From positions 2,728,001 through 2,792,000 of the forward strand of contig NZ_AP022613.1 of NCBI RefSeq assembly GCF_010730195.1: 64,000 bases of DNA, read 5' to 3'. Both the position numbers and the translations under genes were made by a program. Below the pieces are notes generated by a model. The model made no database searches and was not told where the DNA came from. It saw only the letters and a list, made by a program, of their open reading frames with translations. This DNA is from Mycobacterium conspicuum. Lineage in GTDB: Bacteria > Actinomycetota > Actinomycetes > Mycobacteriales > Mycobacteriaceae. Below, in pieces: positions 37,012-45,020 of the stretch; the stretch's first letter is position 1; each line of letters starts with the position of its first letter.

Positions 37012-38241
37012 TCACCAAGTGACGGGCAGCTCGTAGACGCCATAGGCCAACGTGTCGTGCTTGAACGGAAGCTCCTCGACCGGCACCGCCAGGCGCAGCG
37101 TGGGGATGCGGCGGAACAACGTGGGCAGCGCGATCTGTAATTCCATGCGGGCCAACTGTTGTCCCACGCATTGGTGGCGGCCGTAGCCGAATCCGACGTG
37201 GGCGCCGTCCTCGCGGCGCAGGTCCAGCCGGTCGGGGTTGGGGAATTGGCGGGGATCCCAGTTCGCCGGCGCGACGTCGAGGATGATGCCCTCGCCGGCC
37301 TTGATGGTTTCGCCGCCGACTTCGATGTCTTCGATGGCGATGCGACGCTGACCGGTTTGGATGATGCTCAGATACCGCATCAATTCCTCCACCGCGGCCG
37401 CGATCACCTTGGGATCGTCAGCGTCGCGGATGAGCGCGAGCTGGTCGGGATGTTCGAGCAGGGCCGCGATGCTCAGGCTGATCATGTTGGCGGTGGTCTC
37501 GTGCCCGGCGATCAGCACGCCCAGCGCCAGCTGGGTGGCCTCCCGCACGCTGAGCTCTTCGGCGTTCACCCGCTCGGCAAGGTCGGACACCAGGTCCTCG
37601 GACGGGCTTTGCATCTTGGTGCGAATCAGGTTGGCGATGTATTTCGCCAGCGACGCGGCACCCTGCGCCGTGTCCTCCTCGGTTGCGTTGCGGGCCGTGC
37701 CGCGTTGCGCCTGCTCCTGGAAGAAGTCCGCGTCTTCGTAGGGCACGCCCAACATCTCGCTGATCACCAGCGAGGGGATGGGCAGCGCGAAGGTGCTGAC
37801 GACGTCGCCGGGTTTGGGGCCGGCCAAAAGGGCGTCGACCCGATCGTCGGCGATCTTCTGTACCGCTGGGCGCAGGCCTTCGACGCGCTTGAACGTGAAC
37901 GGTTTTGACAGCATCCGGCGGAACCGGGTGTGCTCCTCGGCATCGGACGTGAAGACCGACCGGGGCCGCTTGTGCACCGTCGCCAGCATGCCCTCGTTCC
38001 AGTGCGGATAGCCGGGCAGCCGGTCGTCGACGCTGGTGCGCGAGTCGGTGAACAGCGCGCGAATGGCGTCGTAGCCGTGGATCAGCCACGGGGTGCTGCC
38101 GTCCCAGATGCGGACCCGGCTCAATTGTTTGGTGTCGTTGAGCTCCAACACCTTTGGCGGGGGAGCGAACGGGCAGTCCGGCGCGCGCGTCATCGGAAAC
38201 TCCGGTACGTCGGTGGTGGTACCGGTCGAGATGTCGGTCAT
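37012..38241 (-). CDS. Cytochrome P450, CYP105-like
   Basis: This 409-residue P450 begins with the actinobacterial signature FPMTRAPDCPFAPPP (15-29), common in CYP105-like enzymes. It has AGHETT (245-250) in the I-helix, ExxR at Glu286-Arg289 and the heme motif FGYGRHQCVG with Cys358. The ATG at 38241 is preferred to a longer frame because of an AAAGGAG ribosome-binding sequence just upstream. It is the second gene of the operon, 13 bp after the TetR gene. No ferredoxin is encoded in the operon. It probably hydroxylates the acid or a precursor handled by the carboxylic acid reductase (inference). Confidence 0.93.
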   Translation of the reverse strand: MTDISTGTTTDVPEFPMTRAPDCPFAPPPKVLELNDTKQLSRVRIWDGSTPWLIHGYDAIRALFTDSRTSVDDRLPGYPHWNEGMLATVHKRPRSVFTSDAEEHTRFRRMLSKPFTFKRVEGLRPAVQKIADDRVDALLAGPKPGDVVSTFALPIPSLVISEMLGVPYEDADFFQEQAQRGTARNATEEDTAQGAASLAKYIANLIRTKMQSPSEDLVSDLAERVNAEELSVREATQLALGVLIAGHETTANMISLSIAALLEHPDQLALIRDADDPKVIAAAVEELMRYLSIIQTGQRRIAIEDIEVGGETIKAGEGIILDVAPANWDPRQFPNPDRLDLRREDGAHVGFGYGRHQCVGQQLARMELQIALPTLFRRIPTLRLAVPVEELPFKHDTLAYGVYELPVTW

Positions 38242-38254
38242 CGTGCTCCTTTTT

Positions 38255-38899
38255 CTAGTCGCCCGCGGCGCCCACATGGATGGGCGCGCGCCACAGTCCG
38301 ACAATCGCGTCGATCAGTCCCTCGCCGGCCACCGGCCATGGGGAGCGCCGCGATCCGTGCTCGGCCAGCGCCCCCTCGTGTTCGGCGCATGTGTGCATCA
38401 GCAGGTTGCGTGCCATCACGCCGCGCTCGGAGCGGACGCGCCTGGGCAGGTTGGGCAGGCACCGGTTGATCCCGTCGATCGTCTGCACCAGCCGCGGCGA
38501 CGCGAGCGCATCCTTGGTGACGACCTGGCGGTAGGTGGGGTCGGCCATCGCCTGCGCGGCGAAGCGCGCATACCAGCTCGGCGTGCCCAGTGCCGCAAGG
38601 TGATCGGTGAGGGGGCGCACCAGCGTCCCGACCCAGTCGCGCAGCTCGGTGGAATCGCCGATGTCGGCAAGCATCCGTCCGCGCAGTTCCTCGATCGGCT
38701 CGCGGTGCTTGGCTTCGATTGCCCGCAGCAGGTCGGTGCGGGTGCCGAAGTGATAGCAGGCCGCGGCGTTGTTGCCCTGTCCGGCCGCTTCGCTGATCTG
38801 CCGGTTGGACACCGCGTACATGCCGCGCTCGGCGAACAGCCACTCCGCGGCGGTCAAGATCGCCTCTCGAGTGGTTGTCGATCGCTCGGAGCGAGCCAT
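38255..38899 (-). CDS. TetR-family regulator of the P450/carboxylic acid reductase operon
   Basis: This 214-residue repressor has an N-terminal HTH (RSTTTREAILTAAEWLFAERGMYAVSNRQISEAAGQGNNAAACYHFGTRTDLLRA) and a helical effector domain. The frame can be extended to 38953, but that start lies inside an AT-rich palindrome; the ATG at 38899 (MARSERS) is the natural one. It is the first gene of a seven-gene operon ending at 29030 and very likely autoregulates it through the palindrome at 38940-38963. The position as first operon gene means repressor level rises with the enzymes. Confidence 0.9.
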   Translation of the reverse strand: MARSERSTTTREAILTAAEWLFAERGMYAVSNRQISEAAGQGNNAAACYHFGTRTDLLRAIEAKHREPIEELRGRMLADIGDSTELRDWVGTLVRPLTDHLAALGTPSWYARFAAQAMADPTYRQVVTKDALASPRLVQTIDGINRCLPNLPRRVRSERGVMARNLLMHTCAEHEGALAEHGSRRSPWPVAGEGLIDAIVGLWRAPIHVGAAGD

Positions 38900-38939
38900 C
38901 CGCGCGGGTTTCACCGCCCCAGTGAACACCGCGGGCCCG

Positions 38940-38963
38940 ATTAAATCAAGCAATTTATTTAAT
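38940..38963. promoter_or_regulatory. Operator-like palindrome ATTAAAT-N10-ATTTAAT
   Basis: Perfect 7-bp inverted arms with a 10-bp spacer lie 41 bp upstream of the TetR start at 38899, in an AT-rich island within GC-rich DNA. Inner AAAT and ATTT segments add a second nested symmetry. It is the best candidate for the operator and promoter core of the 29030-38899 operon. Confidence 0.65.
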
Positions 38964-38967
38964 ATTG

Positions 38968-39027
38968 GCGAGCGTGCGCAGTTGTACGCGTTGGCGCGGC
39001 GTGTCGCGTACAGACACGCACGCTCGC
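38968..39027 (+). repeat. 60-bp palindromic intergenic repeat, copy A
   Basis: A 60-bp element bounded by perfect 11-bp inverted ends (GCGAGCGTGCG and CGCACGCTCGC) with an inner CGTGTC...GACACG pair. A second copy of equal length is at 43107-43166. It lies between the SDR stop (39038) and the operator of the TetR operon. Single-stranded, it would fold into a long branched hairpin, so it may act as a terminator or be a small mobile palindromic element. Confidence 0.7.
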
Positions 39028-39037
39028 GGCTAAAGGG

Positions 39038-39847
39038 TCAGCCCCGGCGCGGTATTACCTTGCCGGCCGAGGTGCCGCCATCCACGGTCAAGACGATGCC
39101 GGTGATGTAGCGGGCCCGCTCGCTGGCCAGGTAGGCGACGGCCTCCGCGGCATCGTTCGGCGTGCCCTCGCGTGGCAGCGGCCGGTCGCCGCGCATCCGG
39201 TCTCGGATCGCTCGTTCGTATTGTTCGAGTTCCTCGGGACTCTTGTCACGCGCCGACGACGCCAGCAGCGGGGTGGGGATGCTGCCGGGCGCGATCGCGT
39301 TGACACGAATGTCGTAGCGCGCCAACTCGATTGCCGCCGACTTGGTGAACTGAATCACCGCGGCTTTCGACGCGCGATACGTCATCACGCCGCCGCCCGC
39401 CAACGTGCCGCCGATCGAGCTCATGTTGATGATGGATCCGCCGCCGTGGTCGGCCATGTGTCGTGCGGCGAATTTGGTTCCGGCCATCACGCCCAGCACG
39501 TTGACGCCCATGACGCGGTGAAAGTCGGACAGGTCGTCGTCCAGCAGGCTGCGCAGGGGACTGGACACGGCGGCGTTGTTGACCATGATGTCCAGCCCGC
39601 CGAAGCCGTCGATGGTGCGCTCGACCAACGCCGCGACCTGCTCCGGGTCGGACACATCGGCCAGGTCAAACCGGGCCCGGGCGCCCAGCGCGCGGGCCAA
39701 CTCGGTGCCGTCGGCCTCCCGCACGTCGGCGATGACGACCGACGCGCCCCGTTGATGCAGTGTTTCGACGGTCGCCTGCCCGAGCCCGGACGCTCCGCCG
39801 GTGACGATCGCTACCTTGCCCTCGAAGTCGTGTTCCACCAGGCGCAC
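39038..39847 (-). CDS. Short-chain dehydrogenase/reductase
   Basis: This 269-residue SDR has GKVAIVTGGASGLGQATVETL, MVNNAAVSSP, and SSIGG...YRASK, giving the Ser-Tyr-Lys set. GTG 39847 and GTG 39838 (which gives MEHDFEGKVAIVTG) are both possible; the palindrome ACTCTA-N6-TAGAGT at 39846-39863 overlaps the first, favouring the second start or a leaderless transcript. It lies 70 bp after the DUF4344 lipoprotein gene. Because the palindrome matches those near 18 kb, this SDR may be co-regulated with the P450 operon there. Confidence 0.88.
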   Translation of the reverse strand: MRLVEHDFEGKVAIVTGGASGLGQATVETLHQRGASVVIADVREADGTELARALGARARFDLADVSDPEQVAALVERTIDGFGGLDIMVNNAAVSSPLRSLLDDDLSDFHRVMGVNVLGVMAGTKFAARHMADHGGGSIINMSSIGGTLAGGGVMTYRASKAAVIQFTKSAAIELARYDIRVNAIAPGSIPTPLLASSARDKSPEELEQYERAIRDRMRGDRPLPREGTPNDAAEAVAYLASERARYITGIVLTVDGGTSAGKVIPRRG

Positions 39848-39863
39848 TCTACATCTCTAGAGT
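39846..39863. promoter_or_regulatory. Operator-like palindrome ACTCTA-N6-TAGAGT
   Basis: A perfect 6-bp-arm palindrome (ACTCTACATCTCTAGAGT) overlaps the first possible start codon of the SDR. It shares arms and spacing with the sites at 18136-18151 and 18990-19005. This is a probable repressor site for the same TetR protein, about 21 kb from its gene. Confidence 0.6.
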
Positions 39864-39917
39864 TGCGGCGAGAACCCGGTGCCGTGTGATCGGCGAATCT
39901 TCAAGCGGCAGAACGGG

Positions 39918-40778
39918 TCAGTTGGGCTTGCGGACATGCGTCCCGAGCAGTTGCTGCCACCCTCGGGTCATGTTCGCGTACTCGTCTTCGCAGTTGCCCG
40001 CCCGGTCCTCCGGCAGGTCTCCGGATTGCACGATGCCGGCGTTTGCCGCCGGGTCTGCCCCATAGATCCAGCACTCCCAGTTGTACATCCGCTGGATGTC
40101 CATCGGGTGTCCGTCCCAAAACGGGAGCTCGTTGGCGTCGCCGGCCTCTTTCGAACTCAGCTTCCACTCCAGGGCGGTGTTCGTCGCGATACGGACACCG
40201 TCGGGATATTTCTTTCCGTCGGCGCCGGGGGTGAGCAGCATGAAGGCGGAGAGTTGATCGGCCACATCCTCCTCGCGTCCGGTGAACGCCAGGTCGTAGA
40301 TGTTGAGCGTGGCGTGACCGAGCTCGTGGTAGGCCGCGGAGGTTGCTTCATCGACGGCGGGCGTTGCAGGCTCGGGACCACCGCGTTCCGCAGCGAGCTT
40401 TTCGGCGTGTTCCCTTGCCTCATAACAGAGTTCGATCGAAGTGGTGCTGGGGTCGTAGAAATCGTTGACCGTATTGCACTGCTTGGCAACGAGGCCCAAG
40501 TCGTTCGGCAGCAGCAAGGTGTCCTCGATGTGCTGAGCGAGTTGCTCCAGCACCTTGGCGTCCTGCATGATCTGGCGGCCCCGCTGCGCCTCGGGTGTTT
40601 CGGCATCCTCGTAGCGGATGACGACGCGTCCCGACGGGGCCGTGGATGTCGTCGACGCGGCCTGCTTCGATGGCTGCGCTCCAGACGTCGTGGTGTCGGC
40701 ATGCTGGGTGACGGACCCGCCGCATCCGGCTGTCAGCAGCACGGCACACGCCGCAACAACGGTGGTCGGTCCCTTCAC
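39918..40778 (-). CDS. Lipoprotein with DUF4344-like HExxH metallopeptidase domain
   Basis: The 286-residue product has a lipoprotein signal ending in LLTAGC (Cys19) and then a Thr/Ser/Pro-rich linker to about residue 50. Further on is AYHELGHATLNIYDL, containing the zinc-peptidase motif HELGH (151-155), and an acidic segment EEDVADQLSAF that may supply the third ligand. This pattern matches the DUF4344 putative metallopeptidase family. The GTG at 40778 was chosen because GGAGGGGG lies 9 bp upstream and gives a correct signal peptide; longer starts would place charged residues ahead of it. It would act on the outer face of the membrane; the substrate is unknown. Confidence 0.85.
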   Translation of the reverse strand: MKGPTTVVAACAVLLTAGCGGSVTQHADTTTSGAQPSKQAASTTSTAPSGRVVIRYEDAETPEAQRGRQIMQDAKVLEQLAQHIEDTLLLPNDLGLVAKQCNTVNDFYDPSTTSIELCYEAREHAEKLAAERGGPEPATPAVDEATSAAYHELGHATLNIYDLAFTGREEDVADQLSAFMLLTPGADGKKYPDGVRIATNTALEWKLSSKEAGDANELPFWDGHPMDIQRMYNWECWIYGADPAANAGIVQSGDLPEDRAGNCEDEYANMTRGWQQLLGTHVRKPN

Positions 40779-40883
40779 GACGAAATTCCCCCTCCGGCAT
40801 CGCCCCATGTCCCACGGCGAGATGTGCGCGATCCCAGAACGGTACGACACTTCGGCCGCCCTGGTCGGCGAAATCGCGCGGGC

Positions 40884-41315
40884 TTATCCGACGTGCGGTC
40901 GGTTTGATGCGCGTGCCCAGCCGATATAGGTCAGGTACGCGCCGACCATTGCGATCACGACGAAGCCGCACTGCCACCAGATGCTGGGTTCGACGGCGGA
41001 GTTGACGGCCGAGATGTAGGTCTGCGGAAGGGCGAGTAGCGATACCCCTTTTGCGACGGTCATCCATCCCAAAAGCGACACGGTAGTCGCCGCGATGCCG
41101 CGCCAGTACCGATGGAGCGCCACCACGACCAAGCCGCTCAGCAGGATGAACGCGCCAGTAACGTAGGCCCACGCCGGACTTGCGCCGAATTGTGAAGCCA
41201 GCGCACGCATCTCCGACGCGCGCGCGATGGTCGTGAGGGTGACGATGACGAGGTAGGGGCCGAGCACGCGGGCGAACATGCGCGTCCGGTATTCGGACCG
41301 TGGTGAAGTGCTCAT
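40884..41315 (-). CDS. Small multi-pass membrane protein of unknown function
   Basis: This 143-residue protein has about four hydrophobic segments (VLGPYLVIVTLTTIA, AYVTGAFILLSGLVVVAL, TVSLLGWMTVAKGVSLLAL, CGFVVIAMVGAYLTYIGW) and no recognised catalytic motif. The N-terminus is positively charged. It lies upstream of the DUF4344 lipoprotein on the same strand, with a 105-bp gap, so co-transcription is possible but not certain. Function was not recognised. Confidence 0.75.
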   Translation of the reverse strand: MSTSPRSEYRTRMFARVLGPYLVIVTLTTIARASEMRALASQFGASPAWAYVTGAFILLSGLVVVALHRYWRGIAATTVSLLGWMTVAKGVSLLALPQTYISAVNSAVEPSIWWQCGFVVIAMVGAYLTYIGWARASNRPHVG

Positions 41316-41381
41316 GGCGCTATTCGACGCTGTGACGTCAGCCTGGCACTAGGGACGGAAGTCCTTCACGCGATCGGGGCG

Positions 41382-42011
41382 TCAGCCGCCGAGCCCCTTC
41401 TTGACGGCCGCGTCCTGCTTTTGACCGACGTCGGTGAGGAAGTCCGGCGGCGGCAGCATGCCGGGCGGGCCGTCGAATTGCAACGTGACCAGTGCCCTGC
41501 CCTCGGTGAAGAGCAACACGGTGATCCCCTTGTTGCCGTCGGGCGAGTTGCCCGAGACGAGGGTTCCGTCGGTGCCGATGTCTTTGGCCGGTTCGGTTTG
41601 GGGTTGTTTGATGATGTTGCCCTGCCCCGTCTTTGCCGCGTTCAGCGCGGCGGTGGCCGCGGCGGGGTCGGCCAGCACCTGGATCGTGTCGTGAATGACG
41701 TGGTTGCTGTCGGAGGTGCTGAAGGTCGTCGCGACGCCCGGTTGTCCGTTCGGGTTGTTGACCGGCGGAGTGCCGGTGAATGCTTCGGGCGCCTTGATGT
41801 CGGCCGCCTGGATTAGCAGCCCGGTGTAGTCGTTGGGCTGTGCCGGGGCGGACGAAGCCGACGGGGCCGCACTAGAGCTGGGCGCGCTCGTGGCCGAGGT
41901 TGCCGAGCCCGACCGTGACGGCGCGGACGTTTTGCTGCCGCAGCCGGCCACCGCGGCCGTCAGCGTCGTCGCGGCGACCACGCCGGCGAGCACCGTTTGG
42001 GAAATCCTCAT
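41382..42011 (-). CDS. Secreted lipoprotein of unknown function
   Basis: This 209-residue lipoprotein has a short charged start (MRISQ), a hydrophobic stretch and the lipobox AVAGC with Cys24, followed by a Ser/Ala/Pro-rich low-complexity linker. The mature part begins around NDYTGLLIQAADI and has no cysteine pair or catalytic motif. It resembles small mycobacterial Lpp/Lpq lipoproteins, but no specific one was identified. ATG 42011 is preferred over ATG 42020, because the GAGGAG sequence is too close to the latter. Confidence 0.82.
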   Translation of the reverse strand: MRISQTVLAGVVAATTLTAAVAGCGSKTSAPSRSGSATSATSAPSSSAAPSASSAPAQPNDYTGLLIQAADIKAPEAFTGTPPVNNPNGQPGVATTFSTSDSNHVIHDTIQVLADPAAATAALNAAKTGQGNIIKQPQTEPAKDIGTDGTLVSGNSPDGNKGITVLLFTEGRALVTLQFDGPPGMLPPPDFLTDVGQKQDAAVKKGLGG

Positions 42012-42188
42012 CGCACCCATGCTCCTCGCAGTGAACGCTTGGGCGAGTGACCCAAGCAGCGCTTCATAACCCGAAACGCACAGTACATCGCGTCCCGCGC
42101 GCCCGGTGGTTCGCCTTGTAGCGCGGGACCCCGCGCCGGTAGCCTCCGCTCTGATCGCCACCCCACTCGCCCGCGCAGGAGGTCATCA

Positions 42189-43061
42189 ATGAGCCAGCAC
42201 CTCCTGGCCGGGCGTGGTGCGGTGGTGACGGGAGGCAGCCGCGGCGTCGGTCGCGCGGTCGCCGAGCTGCTCGGTCGCTTGGGCGCCGGAGTGGTGGTCA
42301 ATGGGCGCGATCCGGACCCCGTGCAGGAAACCGTCGCCGCGATCAGCGCGTCGGGCGGGCGAGCCATCGCGGTCGCCGGAGCGGCCAACGACGCGCATAT
42401 CGCCGCGACGCTGATCGAAGAATGCGTGAATGCCTTTGGGCGGTTGGACGTGCTGATCAACTGCGCGGGCATAGCCGAGCCGCCCCAAGCCTCGATCTTG
42501 AACATCTCACCGGAGGATTTCGATCACCTGATCGGCGCCCACCTCGGCACCGCGTTTCACACCTGCCGCGTCGCGGCGCCGGTGATGGCCGCGCAGGGGT
42601 CCGGGTCGATCATCAACACCAGCTCCATCGCGTTCCTCGGCGACTACGGCGGCACCGGCTACCCCGCGGGCAAGGGCGCCGTCAACGGGCTGACCATGGC
42701 GATCGCCGCGGAGCTGAGGCCGTCCGGGGTGCGGGCCAACGTGGTATGTCCCGGCGCCAAGACGCGGCTGTCCACCGGGCCCGACTACGAGGAGCAAATC
42801 GAAAGCCTGTACCGGCGCGGAATCCTGGACGAGGCGACCAAGCAGGTCTCGCTGGACGCACCTCCCGCCCGCTTTGCCGCCCCGATCTACGCGTATCTGG
42901 CCAGCGACCTGGCAACGGACATCACGGGTCAAATATTCGTCGCAGCAGGCGGATTCGTCGGGCGCTTCGATCGGCCGACGCCGCAGGTGCTGGCGTACCG
43001 CGACCATCATGACGCCGAACCGTGGTCGGTCGAGGACCTGCACACGATGATCGCCCCATGA
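42189..43061 (+). CDS. Short-chain dehydrogenase/reductase
   Basis: This 290-residue SDR has VVTGGSRGVGRAVAELLGRLGAGVVVNGRD, INCAGIAEPP and SSIAFLGDYGGTGYPAGKGA, giving the Ser-Tyr-Lys set, and an extended C-terminus (RFDRPTPQVLAYRDHHDAEPW) beyond the core fold. That tail resembles SDRs annotated near acyl-CoA genes. The ATG is preceded by AGGAGGT at 6 bp. It is a single gene, divergent from the lipoprotein and followed by a 137-bp gap that contains the second palindromic repeat. Confidence 0.9.
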   Translation: MSQHLLAGRGAVVTGGSRGVGRAVAELLGRLGAGVVVNGRDPDPVQETVAAISASGGRAIAVAGAANDAHIAATLIEECVNAFGRLDVLINCAGIAEPPQASILNISPEDFDHLIGAHLGTAFHTCRVAAPVMAAQGSGSIINTSSIAFLGDYGGTGYPAGKGAVNGLTMAIAAELRPSGVRANVVCPGAKTRLSTGPDYEEQIESLYRRGILDEATKQVSLDAPPARFAAPIYAYLASDLATDITGQIFVAAGGFVGRFDRPTPQVLAYRDHHDAEPWSVEDLHTMIAP

Positions 43062-43106
43062 ACTGATTCGCGGCCGATTACGTATCCACAGGCGTGGACG
43101 GCCGGT

Positions 43107-43166
43107 GTGAGTGTGCGCAGTTGTACCCGGTTGGCGGTGTGTCGCCGCACAGACACGCACGCTCGC
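43107..43166 (+). repeat. 60-bp palindromic intergenic repeat, copy B
   Basis: Same length and orientation as the copy at 38968-39027, with a right end identical over 11 bp (CGCACGCTCGC) and a left end GTGAGTGTGCG differing at two bases. The segments GTGCGCAGTTGTAC and ACAGACACGCACGCTCGCGG are shared exactly. It lies in the gap between the SDR and the FAD monooxygenase. The rest of that 137-bp gap shows nothing recognisable. Confidence 0.7.
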
Positions 43167-43198
43167 GGGAAAGGGGCCCGCGGGAACGGGGGCTGCGG

Positions 43199-44380
43199 GT
43201 GTTGGTCGTCGGGGCCGGGGTGAGCGGCATTTCGGTGGCCCGCGGGCTGCTGCGCGACGGGCACGACGTCAGCGTTTTCGATCAGCGGTCGGACATCCAG
43301 GCGGGCGGTGGCGCCGTCACCATCTGGTCCAACGGCGCGACGGTTCTTGGCCAGCTCGGAGTCGACATGGACGGCGCGGGCCAACTCCTGTCCAGCGTGC
43401 GCGTGCTGACCTCGACGGGCCGCCGCCTGGCCACCCTGGACGTGACCGCGATGGTAAACCGGCTGGGCGCACCCGTCCGGATGGTCCCGCGGCGTGATCT
43501 GCTGGAAAGGCTGCTGGACGGATTCCCGACGGAGCGCATCCACTGCAACGCCCGCGTGGTGGCCGTGCGCAGCGCCCCCGATGCCGTGCGGGTCGAGTTC
43601 CAAAACGGCAGCACCGCCGAAGGAGACGTCGTAATCGGCGCGGACGGTCTGCATTCGGTGGTTCGGGATATCGTCGGCGCGCGCGAGGCGCAACCGACCG
43701 GCTGGTGTAGTTGGCAGGGCCTGGTGACGCTTCCCGGCCTTGCGGACCAGGCCGACTCGGACGTCGCGACGATCATCATCGGCGAACGCGGGAACACCGG
43801 GCTGTGGCCGGCGGGCGGTTCCCGGATGCAGTGGTGGTTCGACCTGCCATGGTCCTATGGCTACGTCAGGCCCGACAATCCGATCGAGTTGATTCGGGCC
43901 AACTTCACCGGCTGGTCCGATGCGGTGGACCGCGTGCTCGTCACGCTGACCGATGAGGATCTCGCCCCGTCGCCGTTCCCGCACTTTCGGCACCCGATAC
44001 CCCAGCGGGGCAGGGGTCCGGTGACGCTGCTCGGCGATGCCGCACACACGATGCCGCCCACCATGGCCCAGGGCACCAATCAGGCGTTGCTCGACACGAT
44101 GGTGCTGTGCGAGGCGCTGTCCGATCCGTCACGACATCCCTCGAGCGCGTTGCGTTGGTACGAGAAGACCAGGCGCCGCAACGTCTCCGCCGTGTCACGG
44201 TTGGCGTCGCTGCAGGTCGCTCACGGCGAGGCCGCGCTCAGGCCGGCGTCGTTCCTCTCGGACCGGCTGCACACCCGGGCGCTGACCGCGTTCCTGCGTT
44301 GGACGAGTCATCACCGGCTGGCCGCCGAGATCAACGCCGAGCTCCGCACCGCAGCGTCCGTCGCGTGTGGCAGGCAGTGA
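43199..44380 (+). CDS. FAD-dependent aromatic-ring-hydroxylase-type monooxygenase
   Basis: This 393-residue flavoprotein begins MLVVGAGVSGISVARGLLRDGHDVSVFDQR, containing the FAD-binding GxGxxG. It then has VVIGADGLHSVVRD (the DG motif) and LLGDAAHTMPPTMAQGTNQALLD (the GD motif), diagnostic for single-component FAD hydroxylases of the p-hydroxybenzoate hydroxylase type. The frame is open upstream across the repeat, but homology begins at GTG 43199. The gene overlaps the next membrane-protein gene by 4 bp. Substrate is probably aromatic or polyketide-like, not determined. Confidence 0.88.
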   Translation: MLVVGAGVSGISVARGLLRDGHDVSVFDQRSDIQAGGGAVTIWSNGATVLGQLGVDMDGAGQLLSSVRVLTSTGRRLATLDVTAMVNRLGAPVRMVPRRDLLERLLDGFPTERIHCNARVVAVRSAPDAVRVEFQNGSTAEGDVVIGADGLHSVVRDIVGAREAQPTGWCSWQGLVTLPGLADQADSDVATIIIGERGNTGLWPAGGSRMQWWFDLPWSYGYVRPDNPIELIRANFTGWSDAVDRVLVTLTDEDLAPSPFPHFRHPIPQRGRGPVTLLGDAAHTMPPTMAQGTNQALLDTMVLCEALSDPSRHPSSALRWYEKTRRRNVSAVSRLASLQVAHGEAALRPASFLSDRLHTRALTAFLRWTSHHRLAAEINAELRTAASVACGRQ

Positions 44381-45006
44381 ACGCGGCGGCGCGATCAGGT
44401 CTGCATCCGGTGACCACCCGGGACGAGCCGATGCGGGTGCAATGCGATCTCGACGCGCCCTCGCGCTGGCTCTGGCTCGTCAAATGGTGCGCATTGGCCG
44501 CGCCGCACTACCCGATCTTGACCTTCCTGTACCTGGTGTATCCGCTGACGACAGTGGTTGCCGGCATCGCAATCTTGTTCACCGGTCGATACCCGCATCG
44601 CCTCTTTTCCTTCAATGTCGGGGTGCTGCGCTGGTCGTGGCGGGTGATGAACTACCGATTTCCGATGAACAGCACCGACAGGTACCCGCCCTTCACGCTG
44701 GCCGATCGACCGTTCTATCCGGGCCGACTCGAAGTCGACTATCCAGAGCGGCTGAACAACTGGGCCGTGTTGGTGAAGTGGTGGTTGCTTGCGCTTCCGC
44801 AGATTCTGCTCTGCTGGGCGATGGAGCCGCTGCTGCAAGTTCTTTGCGTTTTCTCGGCGGTGTGGCTGCTATGCACAGGGACGACCCATCCCGGCATGTT
44901 CGATCTCTTGCTGGGCATCGTGCGATGGCGATACCGGGTAGCGGTGTACGTGTCGTTGATGCGTGACGAATATCCGCCATTCCAACTGGATCTAGGTGAC
45001 CGATAA
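44377..45006 (+). CDS. DUF4389-like membrane protein
   Basis: This 209-residue protein contains two similar halves, each with a Trp-rich membrane region: WLVKWCALAAPHYPILTFLYLVYPLTTVV, and WAVLVKWWLLALPQILLCWAMEPLLQVLCV. Each region is followed by a basic RW-rich loop (VLRWSWRVMNYRFPM; IVRWRYRVAVYVSLM) and a YPPF motif. This duplicated pattern matches the DUF4389 family. Starts at GTG 44377 (overlapping the monooxygenase stop), GTG 44410 or ATG 44431 are possible. Function unknown. Confidence 0.75.
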   Translation: MNAAARSGLHPVTTRDEPMRVQCDLDAPSRWLWLVKWCALAAPHYPILTFLYLVYPLTTVVAGIAILFTGRYPHRLFSFNVGVLRWSWRVMNYRFPMNSTDRYPPFTLADRPFYPGRLEVDYPERLNNWAVLVKWWLLALPQILLCWAMEPLLQVLCVFSAVWLLCTGTTHPGMFDLLLGIVRWRYRVAVYVSLMRDEYPPFQLDLGDR

Positions 45007-45020
45007 CGCGCGCAAATCCG

